Assembly: GCF_000235445.1 (NCBI RefSeq) | Contig: NZ_JH378834.1 | Coordinates: 6,923-70,922 of the forward strand | Length of the DNA stretch: 64,000 nt | From: Johnsonella ignava ATCC 51276 | GTDB lineage: Bacteria > Bacillota > Clostridia > Lachnospirales > Lachnospiraceae | Direction of reading: 5' to 3' | Notes under the pieces: model-generated | Seen by the model: only the letters and a program-made list of their open reading frames with translations | The model's database searches: none | Told to the model about the DNA's origin: nothing | Made by a program: the position numbers and the translations under genes | Shown: piece after piece, positions 40,442 to 49,546 of the stretch | How positions within the stretch are numbered: the stretch's first letter is position 1 | Layout of the letters: each line of letters begins with the position of its first letter

Positions 40442-40518
40442 AGACTGTTTTAAAGACATTTTTATACCACCAAATCCCATACGTTACCGTCAAGTAAACG
40501 TTAATTTCAACAGTCTTG
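40442..40518. repeat. inverted repeat with an internal MerR-like dyad
   Basis: AAGACTGTT (40442-40450) and AACAGTCTT (40510-40518) flank 59 bases. Inside, on the minus strand, ACGTTTAC-TTGAC-GGTAACGT resembles the dyad operators of MerR-type regulators. It may be a small decayed element or the remains of a regulated promoter. No gene downstream is intact. Confidence 0.35.
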
Positions 40519-40571
40519 ATTTTATATTTAGTATTTGTTATAGTTTTATACATAGATACGGAGGATTATAT

Positions 40572-41639
40572 ATGACAAAAAAAATCATACTTACAGGTGG
40601 CGGAACAGCAGGGCATGTAACACCTAATATTGCACTCCTTCCAATGCTTACAGCACATAGATACGATATACTCTATATAGGCTCATACAACGGTATAGAA
40701 AAAAAACTTATTACCGCTGAAAATATTACATACAAAGGAATATCCTCAGGCAAACTCAGACGTTATTTTGATTTGAAGAATTTTACCGATCCGTTTCGTG
40801 TAATAAAGGGATACTTTGAAGCCTGCAGTATAATTAGAGATTTTAAACCCGACATAGTGTTTTCAAAAGGAGGTTTTGTGTCAGTTCCTGTTGTTGCAGC
40901 TGCACGCAGACATAAAATACCTGTTATAATACATGAATCAGATATAAGCCCGGGACTTGCCAACAAAATATGTATGCGTTTTGCCGATAAAATATGCTGC
41001 AGTTTCCCTGAAACGCTTGACTACCTTCCTAAGCATAAGGCTGTTTTTACAGGTTCACCTATACGGAGCGACCTTACCTCAGGCAGTCGTAGTAATGCAT
41101 TAAGGATAACTCAGTTTGACAATATAAAACCGGTATTGCTTATCATAGGCGGAAGCCTGGGTTCGGTAAAGATAAATACCGCTGTAAGATCTGAATTGGA
41201 TGATCTTATTAAACTGTATAATATAATACATATATGTGGCAAAGGCAATATTGACAATGACCTTTTAAAAATCTGCGGCTATATACAGTACGAATATGCA
41301 GGAGCTGAATTGAAGGATCTTTTTGCACTTGCTGATATAGTTATAAGCCGTGCAGGTGCAAATACAATATGCGAGCTGCTTGCACTTAAAAAACCGAATA
41401 TACTCATACCTCTTTCTGCAGCCGCAAGCCGGGGGGATCAGATATTGAATGCAGCTTCATATGAAAAGCGTGGATTTTCATATGTACTCAGTGAAGATGC
41501 ACTTAGCGGCAAAAGCCTCAAAGCCGCCGTATCTGAGGTATACAACAACAGAAAGAATTATATAAATAATATGCTTAATGCCCCTGCTGTAAACGGAAGT
41601 GAAAATATTATAAAGCTTATCCTTGAATTATCTCTGTGA
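40572..41639 (+). CDS. murG: UDP-GlcNAc:undecaprenyl-PP-MurNAc-pentapeptide GlcNAc transferase MurG
   Basis: A 355-residue glycosyltransferase that makes lipid II at the inner face of the membrane. N-terminal GGGTAGHVTPNIAL and the SKGGFVSVPVVAAA motif bind lipid I; the C-terminal ISRAGANTICELLAL and PLSAAASRGDQILNA motifs bind UDP-GlcNAc. GGAGGATTATAT precedes the ATG. It stands alone, not in a division-cell-wall cluster, so a second murG elsewhere is possible. Confidence 0.92.
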   Translation: MTKKIILTGGGTAGHVTPNIALLPMLTAHRYDILYIGSYNGIEKKLITAENITYKGISSGKLRRYFDLKNFTDPFRVIKGYFEACSIIRDFKPDIVFSKGGFVSVPVVAAARRHKIPVIIHESDISPGLANKICMRFADKICCSFPETLDYLPKHKAVFTGSPIRSDLTSGSRSNALRITQFDNIKPVLLIIGGSLGSVKINTAVRSELDDLIKLYNIIHICGKGNIDNDLLKICGYIQYEYAGAELKDLFALADIVISRAGANTICELLALKKPNILIPLSAAASRGDQILNAASYEKRGFSYVLSEDALSGKSLKAAVSEVYNNRKNYINNMLNAPAVNGSENIIKLILELSL

Positions 41640-41659
41640 GCCGCTCAGTATTAAAGTAA

Positions 41660-41698
41660 AAAAGCCTTCCTGATTATAATTGCATTCGGAAGGCTTTT
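41660..41698. terminator. bidirectional terminator between murG and the ABC operon
   Basis: AAAAGCCTTCC (41660-41670) and GGAAGGCTTTT (41688-41698) make a perfect 11-bp stem with A and T runs on the two sides. It would stop transcripts from both convergent genes. Confidence 0.85.
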
Positions 41699-41714
41699 GC
41701 CGCTTTACCATTAC

Positions 41715-43457
41715 TTATGAAGCCCGCCCTTCTTCCTTTCCAAGCACTTTTTTTATAAATAAATCACAATTCTTACTCAGATTGTCAAAACTGTCAAAAG
41801 CGATAAAATTTCCATTATCTATAAACAACACTTTGTCAGCAGCCCTGACAGAAGATATCCTATGAGCTATTGATATAATGAATTTATTATTTGATAAATT
41901 TTTAATAGCCTTATTCAGATTAACTTCATTTTCGGAATCAAGACTTGACTGTGCCTCATCAAATATCATAATTGAGCTGTTTTTTAAGAGTGCTCTTGCA
42001 ATAGATAAACGCTGTTTCTGCCCTTCGGATATTTTTAAAGCCCTCTCTCCTATTTCAGACTCATAGCCGTTTGGAAGCTGTATTATGAAATCGTGAGCCT
42101 GGGCGGCAGCGGCAACATTTCTTACTTCTTTATCAGAGGCTTCCGGCTGTCCCATTTTAATATTTTCAATGACCGTTCCCTTAAACAGATAGGTATCCTG
42201 AGTTACAACGGAAATGGCACCTCTCCATGACTCCAAAGTAAAACTCCTGATGTCTTTACCATTTATAAGAATTTTACCCTCGGTAGGATCCGCATACCTT
42301 TGCAGGAGATTCACTATGGTTGACTTTCCTGAGCCCGACTCGCCTGATAAGGCGATTATCTTTCCTGAGTGTATTTTAAAACTCATATTTTTTATCTGAA
42401 ACTCTTTTGAGTTCGGATATTTAAAAGATACATTTTCAAACTCTATAGTATCTACAATTTCATTAAACTCTTCGGTTCCTGAATCACGGACGGTTATAGG
42501 CAGATTAAGCAGCTTAAGCACACGCTCAGAGGCTGCAAATACGCTTGAAAACTGTGTGGATATATTGACAAATTTAGCAAGAATGGCAAATATGCTTCCA
42601 CCTGTAATAATAACTGCCAAAATCCATTGTTTTTCAAGACTGCCGCTTTTGTATAAATAATATGATATAAATAAAGTGGAAACCGTCATCATAGTACTTA
42701 TAAAAATAGCATAAACAACTTCATAAGCCTTTCTTCCTGCATCCGCCTTTCTGCTTTTTTCATAATTCGCTATACTTGCATTTATTTTCCTTTTGTAACT
42801 CTCCCACATGTTAAAGCTGAGAATTTCACGCATGCCTTGAATTGCATCAAGAACTGCATTGGCAACTTTGCCATATCTCTCCCGGATAACTTTTCCCTGT
42901 TCCTTTGATTTTTTATTAAAAATCAGTGGAGAACATAGATATAAAACAATCCAAACAAATGCATTTAAAGCAAAAAACGGATGTAAGAAAGCAAAAACTC
43001 CAATCAGCACCGTACAAATAAATACTGAAACCACAAAAATATTTATCGTATGGGCATAAAACCATTCTATCAGATTCATATCACTCGAAGCTATCGAAAC
43101 CATTTCCGAGCTCATCATCTGATTTGAAAATGACGGTATTGCCTGTTCAAGACGCTGATAAGTTTCATAACGCATTTTATAAAGCAGTCTGTACGCTATA
43201 TCATGTTCGGTCCACATATTAAGGTAACCGAAAACACTGTGTATAAGTACGGATATAATTAGCATAGCCGCAATAAATCCATATTTTATATCTATACCGC
43301 TCAGTAACGCACCTGTCATATAGGACACAAGGAACATATTTACAAGAGGCAAAAGCTCATAAACAAGGCATATAATACAGTTTGCAAGCATATAAAGCCT
43401 CATTCCTTTTGAATGTTTAAGCAATTCAAAAATAATATTTATTCTTTTATTTTTCAT
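41715..43457 (-). CDS. ABC exporter-type permease/ATPase, second subunit
   Basis: A 580-residue fused protein: six-helix membrane domain (about 1-310) and ATPase with Walker A SGESGSGKSTIVNLL, signature KISEGQKQRLSIARALL and Walker B MIFDEAQSS. The Ala in DEAQ is as usual for this group. The ATG at 43457 overlaps the end of the upstream ABC gene by 11 bases, so the two probably form a heterodimer. In this operon, with a siderophore-type importer, it resembles the YbtPQ/IrtAB arrangement, in which exporter-fold proteins take up iron-siderophore. Confidence 0.87.
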   Translation of the reverse strand: MKNKRINIIFELLKHSKGMRLYMLANCIICLVYELLPLVNMFLVSYMTGALLSGIDIKYGFIAAMLIISVLIHSVFGYLNMWTEHDIAYRLLYKMRYETYQRLEQAIPSFSNQMMSSEMVSIASSDMNLIEWFYAHTINIFVVSVFICTVLIGVFAFLHPFFALNAFVWIVLYLCSPLIFNKKSKEQGKVIRERYGKVANAVLDAIQGMREILSFNMWESYKRKINASIANYEKSRKADAGRKAYEVVYAIFISTMMTVSTLFISYYLYKSGSLEKQWILAVIITGGSIFAILAKFVNISTQFSSVFAASERVLKLLNLPITVRDSGTEEFNEIVDTIEFENVSFKYPNSKEFQIKNMSFKIHSGKIIALSGESGSGKSTIVNLLQRYADPTEGKILINGKDIRSFTLESWRGAISVVTQDTYLFKGTVIENIKMGQPEASDKEVRNVAAAAQAHDFIIQLPNGYESEIGERALKISEGQKQRLSIARALLKNSSIMIFDEAQSSLDSENEVNLNKAIKNLSNNKFIISIAHRISSVRAADKVLFIDNGNFIAFDSFDNLSKNCDLFIKKVLGKEEGRAS

Positions 43458-45162
43458 TGCCATCCTCCTGACTTTTAACGAGATTATGGTAAGTTTGACA
43501 ATTATTGTATAATTCCTCATGTGTACCGGAGGCAATAATCCGTCCGCCGTCAATCATATATATGATGTCGGCATTTTTGACCGTACTCAAACGGTGAGCT
43601 ATGATAATTGCGGTCTTGCCTTTTTTTAACAACTCTATACTTTCCTGTATAAAACCTTGATTTTTCTCATCAAGACTTGAAGTAGCCTCATCAAAAATAA
43701 GTATTTCGGTATTTTTTAAAAAGCATCTTGCCGCTGCAAGCCTTTGTTTTTCTCCACCCGATAAAATACTTCCATTTTCTCCAAGTTCAGTATCTATGCC
43801 GTACGGAAGTTTAGCCAGAATATCTTCCAAATTTGCTTCCTTTATTGCCGCATTAATCTCCGTATCTGTAGCATCAGGCTTTGCAAAGAGAAGATTATCC
43901 TTAAGAGTGCCGTTAAACACATAAGGATTCTGCCATACCGCACTTATATTCTCACGCCATCTGGATACCGTATCTAATGTAAGCGGAAGATTTTTAAACC
44001 AGATTTCACCGGAAGTATACGGATACAATCCTGCAAGGAGAGAAACCAAAGTAGACTTACCCTCACCGGATTTACCTACAAAAGCATAAGTTTTGCCCGG
44101 TTTCAGATCTAAATCAATATTATTTAAAATTACATCATGGTTATTATAACTGAAAGAAAGCCGTCTTGTCGAAAGAGTATTTGTATCCGCAAAGTCAAAG
44201 TTTTCTTTCCATACGGGAATTTCTTCTTTAAGTATATTTTCAATTTCACTGGAGGCTGTAATACCGTTATAACCCACATGCCATGCTAACATAAGAGAAT
44301 ATACCGGGATAAAGCAATTCCTTATCATAAATAATACAAAGACTACGCTTCCTGCATTTATATGTCCCGAAGCAGAGAGATATACAGCATAAACTACCGA
44401 AAGTACAGACCCGATATTTGCAGACAGTTCAAATAGAAAATTCTCTATGGTAGTAATCTTCATATGATTCATAGTTTTTTTATGAATTTCCTTTGAAATT
44501 CTAAGCATTTCCTGTCTTCTGATTTTACAGGCTTTCAGATTTTTAAGGGTTTTCATACCCTGTATGTTATCCAGAAAATCAGAACCGAATTTATCATATT
44601 CTTTCCATACTTCAGTACCGCTGCCCCAGAGATATTTATAGGTAAATGCAGGAGTGATAAGCATTCCCAGTATACCGATTAATGCAGTTAGGCATACATT
44701 TAAATTAATGCTTCCTATATAGATGATACAGCCCATGGATACAAAGAGCACGGTTATCAGATTGGGAAGGTAGATCGAATAATAAGGGGCAAGTGCCTCT
44801 ATACGATCTAAAAGCAGAGTACATAGTTTTCCGCTCCGTTCATCTGTAAGTTTAGCCAATCCAAGCCCATATATTCTATCCAACAAAGTATTTCTAATAT
44901 CAAGTTTGATTGAGGCTTCAGAGCTTATACTCAGCATATTTGCAGGATACCGCAGTACCATCTGTAAAAATACGGCAAACAGAAAGCAGATAAAATAATA
45001 CATGATTTTATCCGGTCGTTCAAAAATCGCATTTATTACCTTAGACAAATAAAAAGCCTGAAATACGGTAACTGCACCGATAAAGCAGCTTAACAGGCTG
45101 ACAGATATAATGTGCTTTTTTAAATTTTTCGCTAATTTTAATAATGCACCGTTAATTAACAC
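43447..45162 (-). CDS. ABC exporter-type permease/ATPase, first subunit
   Basis: A 571-residue fused protein: membrane domain (about 15-300), ATPase with Walker A VGKSGEGKSTLVSLL, signature ILSGGEKQRLAAARCFL and Walker B LIFDEATSSLDE. It lies 16 bases after the FecE-like ATPase and overlaps the next exporter gene. The transported molecule is unknown; the operon suggests iron-siderophore import or siderophore handling. Confidence 0.87.
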   Translation of the reverse strand: MLINGALLKLAKNLKKHIISVSLLSCFIGAVTVFQAFYLSKVINAIFERPDKIMYYFICFLFAVFLQMVLRYPANMLSISSEASIKLDIRNTLLDRIYGLGLAKLTDERSGKLCTLLLDRIEALAPYYSIYLPNLITVLFVSMGCIIYIGSINLNVCLTALIGILGMLITPAFTYKYLWGSGTEVWKEYDKFGSDFLDNIQGMKTLKNLKACKIRRQEMLRISKEIHKKTMNHMKITTIENFLFELSANIGSVLSVVYAVYLSASGHINAGSVVFVLFMIRNCFIPVYSLMLAWHVGYNGITASSEIENILKEEIPVWKENFDFADTNTLSTRRLSFSYNNHDVILNNIDLDLKPGKTYAFVGKSGEGKSTLVSLLAGLYPYTSGEIWFKNLPLTLDTVSRWRENISAVWQNPYVFNGTLKDNLLFAKPDATDTEINAAIKEANLEDILAKLPYGIDTELGENGSILSGGEKQRLAAARCFLKNTEILIFDEATSSLDEKNQGFIQESIELLKKGKTAIIIAHRLSTVKNADIIYMIDGGRIIASGTHEELYNNCQTYHNLVKSQEDGNEK

Positions 45163-45178
45163 TTTCCGACCTCCTATA

Positions 45179-45949
45179 TTAAACGGAGCTATATATAACT
45201 ACACGCTTATTGCTGTTTGAAGTAGTTATTATTTCGCCGTCAACTCTGAATACATCTCTTAAAATCTCCTTACTCAATACCTCAACGGCTTCACCTTCAA
45301 TTATATTTTTACCGTCATTTAAAACATAAATATAGTCACAGTATTCAAGGGCTATACTTAAATCATGAAAAACGGCAAGCACTGTTTTATTAAGCCTTTT
45401 TATAAGTTTCATAAGATTCCACTGATAATATACATCAAGGTGGTTTGTAGGCTCATCTAAAATAAAAATATCAGTTTCCTGGGCAAGTGATCTTGCCATA
45501 AGAACCCTTTGTTTTTCACCGCCTGACAATGTATTAAACAGACGGTCTTTATAGTCAAACATACCGACATACTTAAGAGAGCTAAGAGCAATATCCAAAT
45601 CCTTACAGTTAGCAGTTTCATATATTTTTTTATGCGGAGAACGCCCCATAAGAACCATTTCCAGATTAGTATAATCAAATACGGAAGTGTTTTCCTGCCT
45701 CATAACTGTCATAAATTTTGAGCTTTGTCTTATGCTTGTTTTGGTTATATCAATTCCATTTACAAATATGACATTTGAATTTACAGGCAAGACTCTGTAA
45801 ATATGCTTAAGCAGTGTTGTTTTACCGGATCCGTTAGGTCCTAGAATTCCTACAAATTGTCCGTCTTTAACTTTTATACTCACCGATTGCAGGATATTTT
45901 TATCATGTACCCTATAATTAAGATTATTTACTACAATTTTATCAGACAT
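45179..45949 (-). CDS. iron/siderophore-type ABC importer ATPase (FecE-like)
   Basis: A 256-residue ATPase of the BtuD/FecE group: Walker A GPNGSGKTTLLKHI, signature LSGGEKQRVLMARSLAQ and Walker B IFILDEPTNHLDVYYQ. It pairs with the FecCD-type permease upstream (six bases between them). The substrate class is inferred from the family: iron siderophore, haem or cobalamin. Confidence 0.9.
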   Translation of the reverse strand: MSDKIVVNNLNYRVHDKNILQSVSIKVKDGQFVGILGPNGSGKTTLLKHIYRVLPVNSNVIFVNGIDITKTSIRQSSKFMTVMRQENTSVFDYTNLEMVLMGRSPHKKIYETANCKDLDIALSSLKYVGMFDYKDRLFNTLSGGEKQRVLMARSLAQETDIFILDEPTNHLDVYYQWNLMKLIKRLNKTVLAVFHDLSIALEYCDYIYVLNDGKNIIEGEAVEVLSKEILRDVFRVDGEIITTSNSNKRVVIYSSV

Positions 45950-45955
45950 TTTACG

Positions 45956-47014
45956 CTATATCCTTCCCGTCTTATTCTTTCGGTATAACAGATATATAAA
46001 AAACGGACCGCCGCAAAAAGCCGAAAATATACCTACGGCAATTTCTTTAGGTGCAAGCAGAGTTCTTGAAAGTATATCCATCCATGCAAGAAAAATACCG
46101 CCTATAATATATGAAAAAATCATAAGTTTCCTATTTTTTGAGCCGAAAATAATTCTGCAGGTATGAGGAATTATAAAACCTACAAATCCGATCAAACCGC
46201 TTGCGGAAATAATTGCACCTATCAATAATGAAACCGTTATTATTGTAAATCTGCGGATTTTCTTTGTAGATACTCCAAGTGTAATGGCTGTTTCCTCACC
46301 GAGAGACAATAAATCGAACCTGTCTCCCGCAACACTTAAGGCAATAAGACTGATAAGTGATACAAATATAGGGAAGCCAATATTATACCATCTTGCACCG
46401 GAGAGTGAGCCCCAAAGCCACATGGCGGCACTTTCCATTATAAATGCATTTGGAAGCATGGTAATTATAAAATTACTTGCCGCATTTAATATGACGGAGA
46501 TTGCCATTCCGGTAAGAATGAGATTATTGGTTGAACTGTTGCCGCTTATCATACCTATACCGTAGACAAGAAACATGGCAAGCAGTGCCCCTGTAAAGGC
46601 AAACACGGGGGTAATATAGGATATAACTGCGGTTCCGCCAAAAATCAGAAATGATAGGCTTACCATAGCGGAAGCTCCGCTTGAAACTCCTAAAACATAG
46701 GGGTCTGCCAGTACATTCTGGGTAAGTGCCTGCATTGCGCAGCCGCCAAGGGCAAGTCCTCCGCCTGCCGCAAGGGCAAGCAGCATCCTCGGCATTCTCA
46801 TATTCCATAAAATTGTAACATCTCTGCTTAAACTTTCATCCAAATCAAAATTAAAAATTTTACTGAGTATTATATGAAAGCAATCCGCCATATTTATATT
46901 CTTTGAACCGCAGCTTACACCTATAAGCACAGTTATTACGGCAAAGATTACTATTAATACAAATATGGCTGACGTTATCAGCCTTGAGTTTATTTTTGCA
47001 TTATATATTTTCAT
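45956..47014 (-). CDS. FecCD-type ABC importer permease
   Basis: A 352-residue permease with about ten membrane helices and the family motif WNMRMPRMLLALAAGGGLAL followed by GCAMQALTQNVLADPYVLG. One permease gene is present, so it would act as a homodimer. It sits between the binding protein (two bases apart) and the ATPase. Confidence 0.92.
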   Translation of the reverse strand: MKIYNAKINSRLITSAIFVLIVIFAVITVLIGVSCGSKNINMADCFHIILSKIFNFDLDESLSRDVTILWNMRMPRMLLALAAGGGLALGGCAMQALTQNVLADPYVLGVSSGASAMVSLSFLIFGGTAVISYITPVFAFTGALLAMFLVYGIGMISGNSSTNNLILTGMAISVILNAASNFIITMLPNAFIMESAAMWLWGSLSGARWYNIGFPIFVSLISLIALSVAGDRFDLLSLGEETAITLGVSTKKIRRFTIITVSLLIGAIISASGLIGFVGFIIPHTCRIIFGSKNRKLMIFSYIIGGIFLAWMDILSRTLLAPKEIAVGIFSAFCGGPFFIYLLYRKNKTGRI

Positions 47015-47016
47015 TT

Positions 47017-48108
47017 TTACTTAAATGCTTCAGGGTGTATTGCTTTTGCAATCCTTTCTATGCTGTCTATATTATGGAGACTTGGAAAATATTCAATTCC
47101 TGTTATTCCTATATAGTTTTTATTTTTAATGGCTGTAACCTCGGCAAGTTCCGGAAGCGACTCAAGATACTCAATTTTTTTCTGAGCCTCGTCTTTCTCC
47201 CAATATTCAACCAGTACTATATACTCAGGATTTCTCTGAATTATCTGCTCAATTGTAGCAACATCAAAATCAGATTTAAAATCTTCAAATACATTTCTTG
47301 CACCTGCCAGTTTTAAAAGCTCATTTTGAAATACATTGCCACCCGGAGTCATAATGCCGGCTTTATCCTGAAAATCAAATATAAATACATCTACAGGCTT
47401 TTTATCTTTTACCTTTTCAGTTATACCGTCAACCTTGGCTTTATATTCTGATACTAATTTTTCAGACTTATCTTCTACATGAAAAATTTTACCTATATTA
47501 CGTATATCATCATATACCGCATTTATATCATGTTTATCGCCATAAGTTCCGCTTGTAATATAATATTTTATATTGTTGTCATCAAAGTCTTTTTCAGGCG
47601 CTATATAATCGGAAGTCAGATGATATGATAAACAGTATACAAAATCCGAACCCGATGACAGCACTGTTTCAAAACTAGGAACTCCCTTACCTTTACCGTC
47701 AGGCAAGACTTCTATATTTTTTAATTTTTCGTATAAATCGGGATAGCAATGTTCAGGTTGGTTCATACAGCCGGTCAGTCCGATAATATGATCCTGAAGA
47801 TCCAGTGCCGCCATTATTTCAGCATTGTCATATCCGACTGCAATAGCTTTTTCAGGCACTTTGTTATAAACTATGTCCTTCCCCATTACATTTAGCGTAA
47901 CAGACCCGGATTTCATAGAATCGGCTTTTGTATCGGAAGAACCTTCAGCCTTGTTGTTCAAAGCCGCTTCACTCTGGTGATTAGTGTTTTCCGTTGTTCC
48001 GGAAGCCTCTTTATGCTGTGCATTGCCACAGGCACCAAGCTGTAAAATACCTAGGGACAGGACTGTAACTGCCAATACTTTTTGAATAGATTTTTGTTTT
48101 TTTCTCAT
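47017..48108 (-). CDS. siderophore-type ABC substrate-binding lipoprotein
   Basis: A 363-residue lipoprotein: signal peptide with lipobox LQLGAC (about residue 28) and a Ser/Thr/Asn-rich linker, then a periplasmic-binding-like fold (about 75-360) of the BtuF/FecB group, with motifs AIAVGYDNAEIMAALDLQD and GTYGDKHDINAVYDDI. GGAGG precedes the ATG at 48108. First gene of a five-gene operon with a near-consensus promoter upstream. Confidence 0.88.
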   Translation of the reverse strand: MRKKQKSIQKVLAVTVLSLGILQLGACGNAQHKEASGTTENTNHQSEAALNNKAEGSSDTKADSMKSGSVTLNVMGKDIVYNKVPEKAIAVGYDNAEIMAALDLQDHIIGLTGCMNQPEHCYPDLYEKLKNIEVLPDGKGKGVPSFETVLSSGSDFVYCLSYHLTSDYIAPEKDFDDNNIKYYITSGTYGDKHDINAVYDDIRNIGKIFHVEDKSEKLVSEYKAKVDGITEKVKDKKPVDVFIFDFQDKAGIMTPGGNVFQNELLKLAGARNVFEDFKSDFDVATIEQIIQRNPEYIVLVEYWEKDEAQKKIEYLESLPELAEVTAIKNKNYIGITGIEYFPSLHNIDSIERIAKAIHPEAFK

Positions 48109-48145
48109 TATAAATACCTCCAAATATACAATAAAATACTTAGTT

Positions 48146-48174
48146 AGTTTATGCGAACCCTGATGTTTTGTCAA
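48146..48174 (-). promoter_or_regulatory. promoter of the siderophore-type ABC operon
   Basis: On the minus strand, TTGACA (48169-48174) and TAAACT (48146-48151) are 17 bases apart. The -35 box directly follows the T run of a terminator. A TTAGTTAGTTTA stretch (48140-48151) at the -10 box loosely resembles a DtxR-type half-site; iron control is only an inference. Confidence 0.7.
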
Positions 48175-48175
48175 G

Positions 48176-48219
48176 AAAATCCCCCTGAGCCGGTTTTTAA
48201 TCCAAATCAGGGGGATTTT
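48176..48219 (-). terminator. intrinsic terminator after the rhomboid gene
   Basis: A perfect 13-bp stem (AAAATCCCCCTGA / TCAGGGGGATTTT). On the minus strand it ends in TTTTCTTG, merging into the next promoter. Confidence 0.8.
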
Positions 48220-48226
48220 ATATTAA

Positions 48227-48252
48227 TAGGTGTCAAATACTTTTGACACCTA
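48227..48252. repeat. perfect inverted repeat just after the rhomboid stop codon
   Basis: TAGGTGTCAAA-TACT-TTTGACACCTA, an 11-bp perfect stem, lies three bases past the rhomboid stop. It has no U tract, so it is not a terminator by itself. It may protect the 3' end of the messenger or bind a protein. Confidence 0.5.
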
Positions 48253-48254
48253 CA

Positions 48255-48875
48255 TCAATATATGTCATTATTATATGGTCTGTAATAATTATTTCGGTTT
48301 TTCTTTTTGTATATAAGCATTGACAGGCAAAAGCCTATTACAGCACCGCCTACATGAGCAGCATTATCAACACCTGTTGAGATAAAGCCGTAATAAAGGC
48401 TTAATACTATAAATATAGCCATCCTCTGTGATGTCAGTTCCTCAAGTCTGCCCCGGTTTGCAATAACTGCCCATAAAAGTCCTCCCATTACTCCAAATAC
48501 TGCACCGCTTGCTCCTGCACTTACGCTATAATTGCCTGTAAGCATTTCAAAAAATAATGATACTATATTTGCACCTATACCGCATATAAGATAGAAAATT
48601 AAATATTTTACATGACCAAGTGCTCTTTCAAGGTTATCACCTATCATAAATAATACTATCATATTATTTGCTATATGATCTATACCAAAGTGCATAAACA
48701 TAGATGTCAGCAGTCTCCAGTATTCCTTACCCTCAATTACATACGGAGTAAACTCCGCACCGTATCTAAGCATGGTATCCGCATCTTCACTGGAGCCCAC
48801 AGTTTCCAAAAATAAAAAAAATACTATATTTAATGCAATTAAACACCAATTTACTACCGAGGTTCTTTTATTCAT
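48255..48875 (-). CDS. rhomboid family intramembrane serine protease
   Basis: A 206-residue membrane protein with six helices. Catalytic Ser in SAGASGAVFGVMGG and His in DNAAHVGGAVIGF are both present, with the HFGIDHIANN motif near residue 68. It would cleave membrane proteins within the bilayer; substrates are unknown. It overlaps the HIT gene by eight bases. Confidence 0.9.
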   Translation of the reverse strand: MNKRTSVVNWCLIALNIVFFLFLETVGSSEDADTMLRYGAEFTPYVIEGKEYWRLLTSMFMHFGIDHIANNMIVLFMIGDNLERALGHVKYLIFYLICGIGANIVSLFFEMLTGNYSVSAGASGAVFGVMGGLLWAVIANRGRLEELTSQRMAIFIVLSLYYGFISTGVDNAAHVGGAVIGFCLSMLIYKKKNRNNYYRPYNNDIY

Positions 48876-49293
48876 TAACCAGTGCTTCTTTCATGGAGTT
48901 TAATGTATTTTCCAAATTTTCCTTTGCTTTTTCTGAGAGGCTCCATGTCAGTATTCCCTTTTCATTGTCATACCTGGGTATTATATGTATATGACAGTGA
49001 AACACTGTCTGACCTGCACTTTCTCCTGTATTTACAAGTATATTGTATCCTGAAGCACCCAGAGCTTTTTGGGAAGCTATGCCGATCTTTGCTGCAAGTT
49101 CAGGTATACGGCATGAGAGAGTATTTGGTACTACACCTATGTTATTATAATGTTCCTTCGGCAATATCAGTGCGTGCCCTTTTGAGGCGGGGCTTATATC
49201 AAGTATTACCCTGAAATCATCATCTTCATAAAGAGTGGATGAAGGTATTTCACCATTTGCAATTTTACAAAAAATACAATTATTATCTTTCAT
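48868..49293 (-). CDS. HIT family protein (histidine triad nucleotide-binding)
   Basis: A 141-residue HIT protein with an N-terminal CIFCKIANGEIPSS zinc-like motif and the histidine triad HCHIHIIPRY near residue 100. Such proteins hydrolyse nucleotide phosphoramidates or dinucleoside polyphosphates. It is upstream of the rhomboid gene in the same transcript. The region 49,294-49,546 separates it from the Tad operon. Confidence 0.92.
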   Translation of the reverse strand: MKDNNCIFCKIANGEIPSSTLYEDDDFRVILDISPASKGHALILPKEHYNNIGVVPNTLSCRIPELAAKIGIASQKALGASGYNILVNTGESAGQTVFHCHIHIIPRYDNEKGILTWSLSEKAKENLENTLNSMKEALVNE

Positions 49294-49546
49294 ATTTAAG
49301 CCTGCTGCCGATATGACAGCTTTACCTCCTTTTAAATTGTAAAGTTTTTCACTTTCTTATCATATCTGCCGAAGGTTTTTGGCTTTTTTATTAAATACTA
49401 TAATGCCGCAACCCTCAGGCACTGATAGTATATCATTATTTGCCGCTTTTGACTAGATTAAGCCCAAAGCCGGAAACCGATGTAATTGTTAAAATACTAT
49501 TTTTTTATTTAAATTCAGCAATACACTCTTATATTTTTTAATTTCC

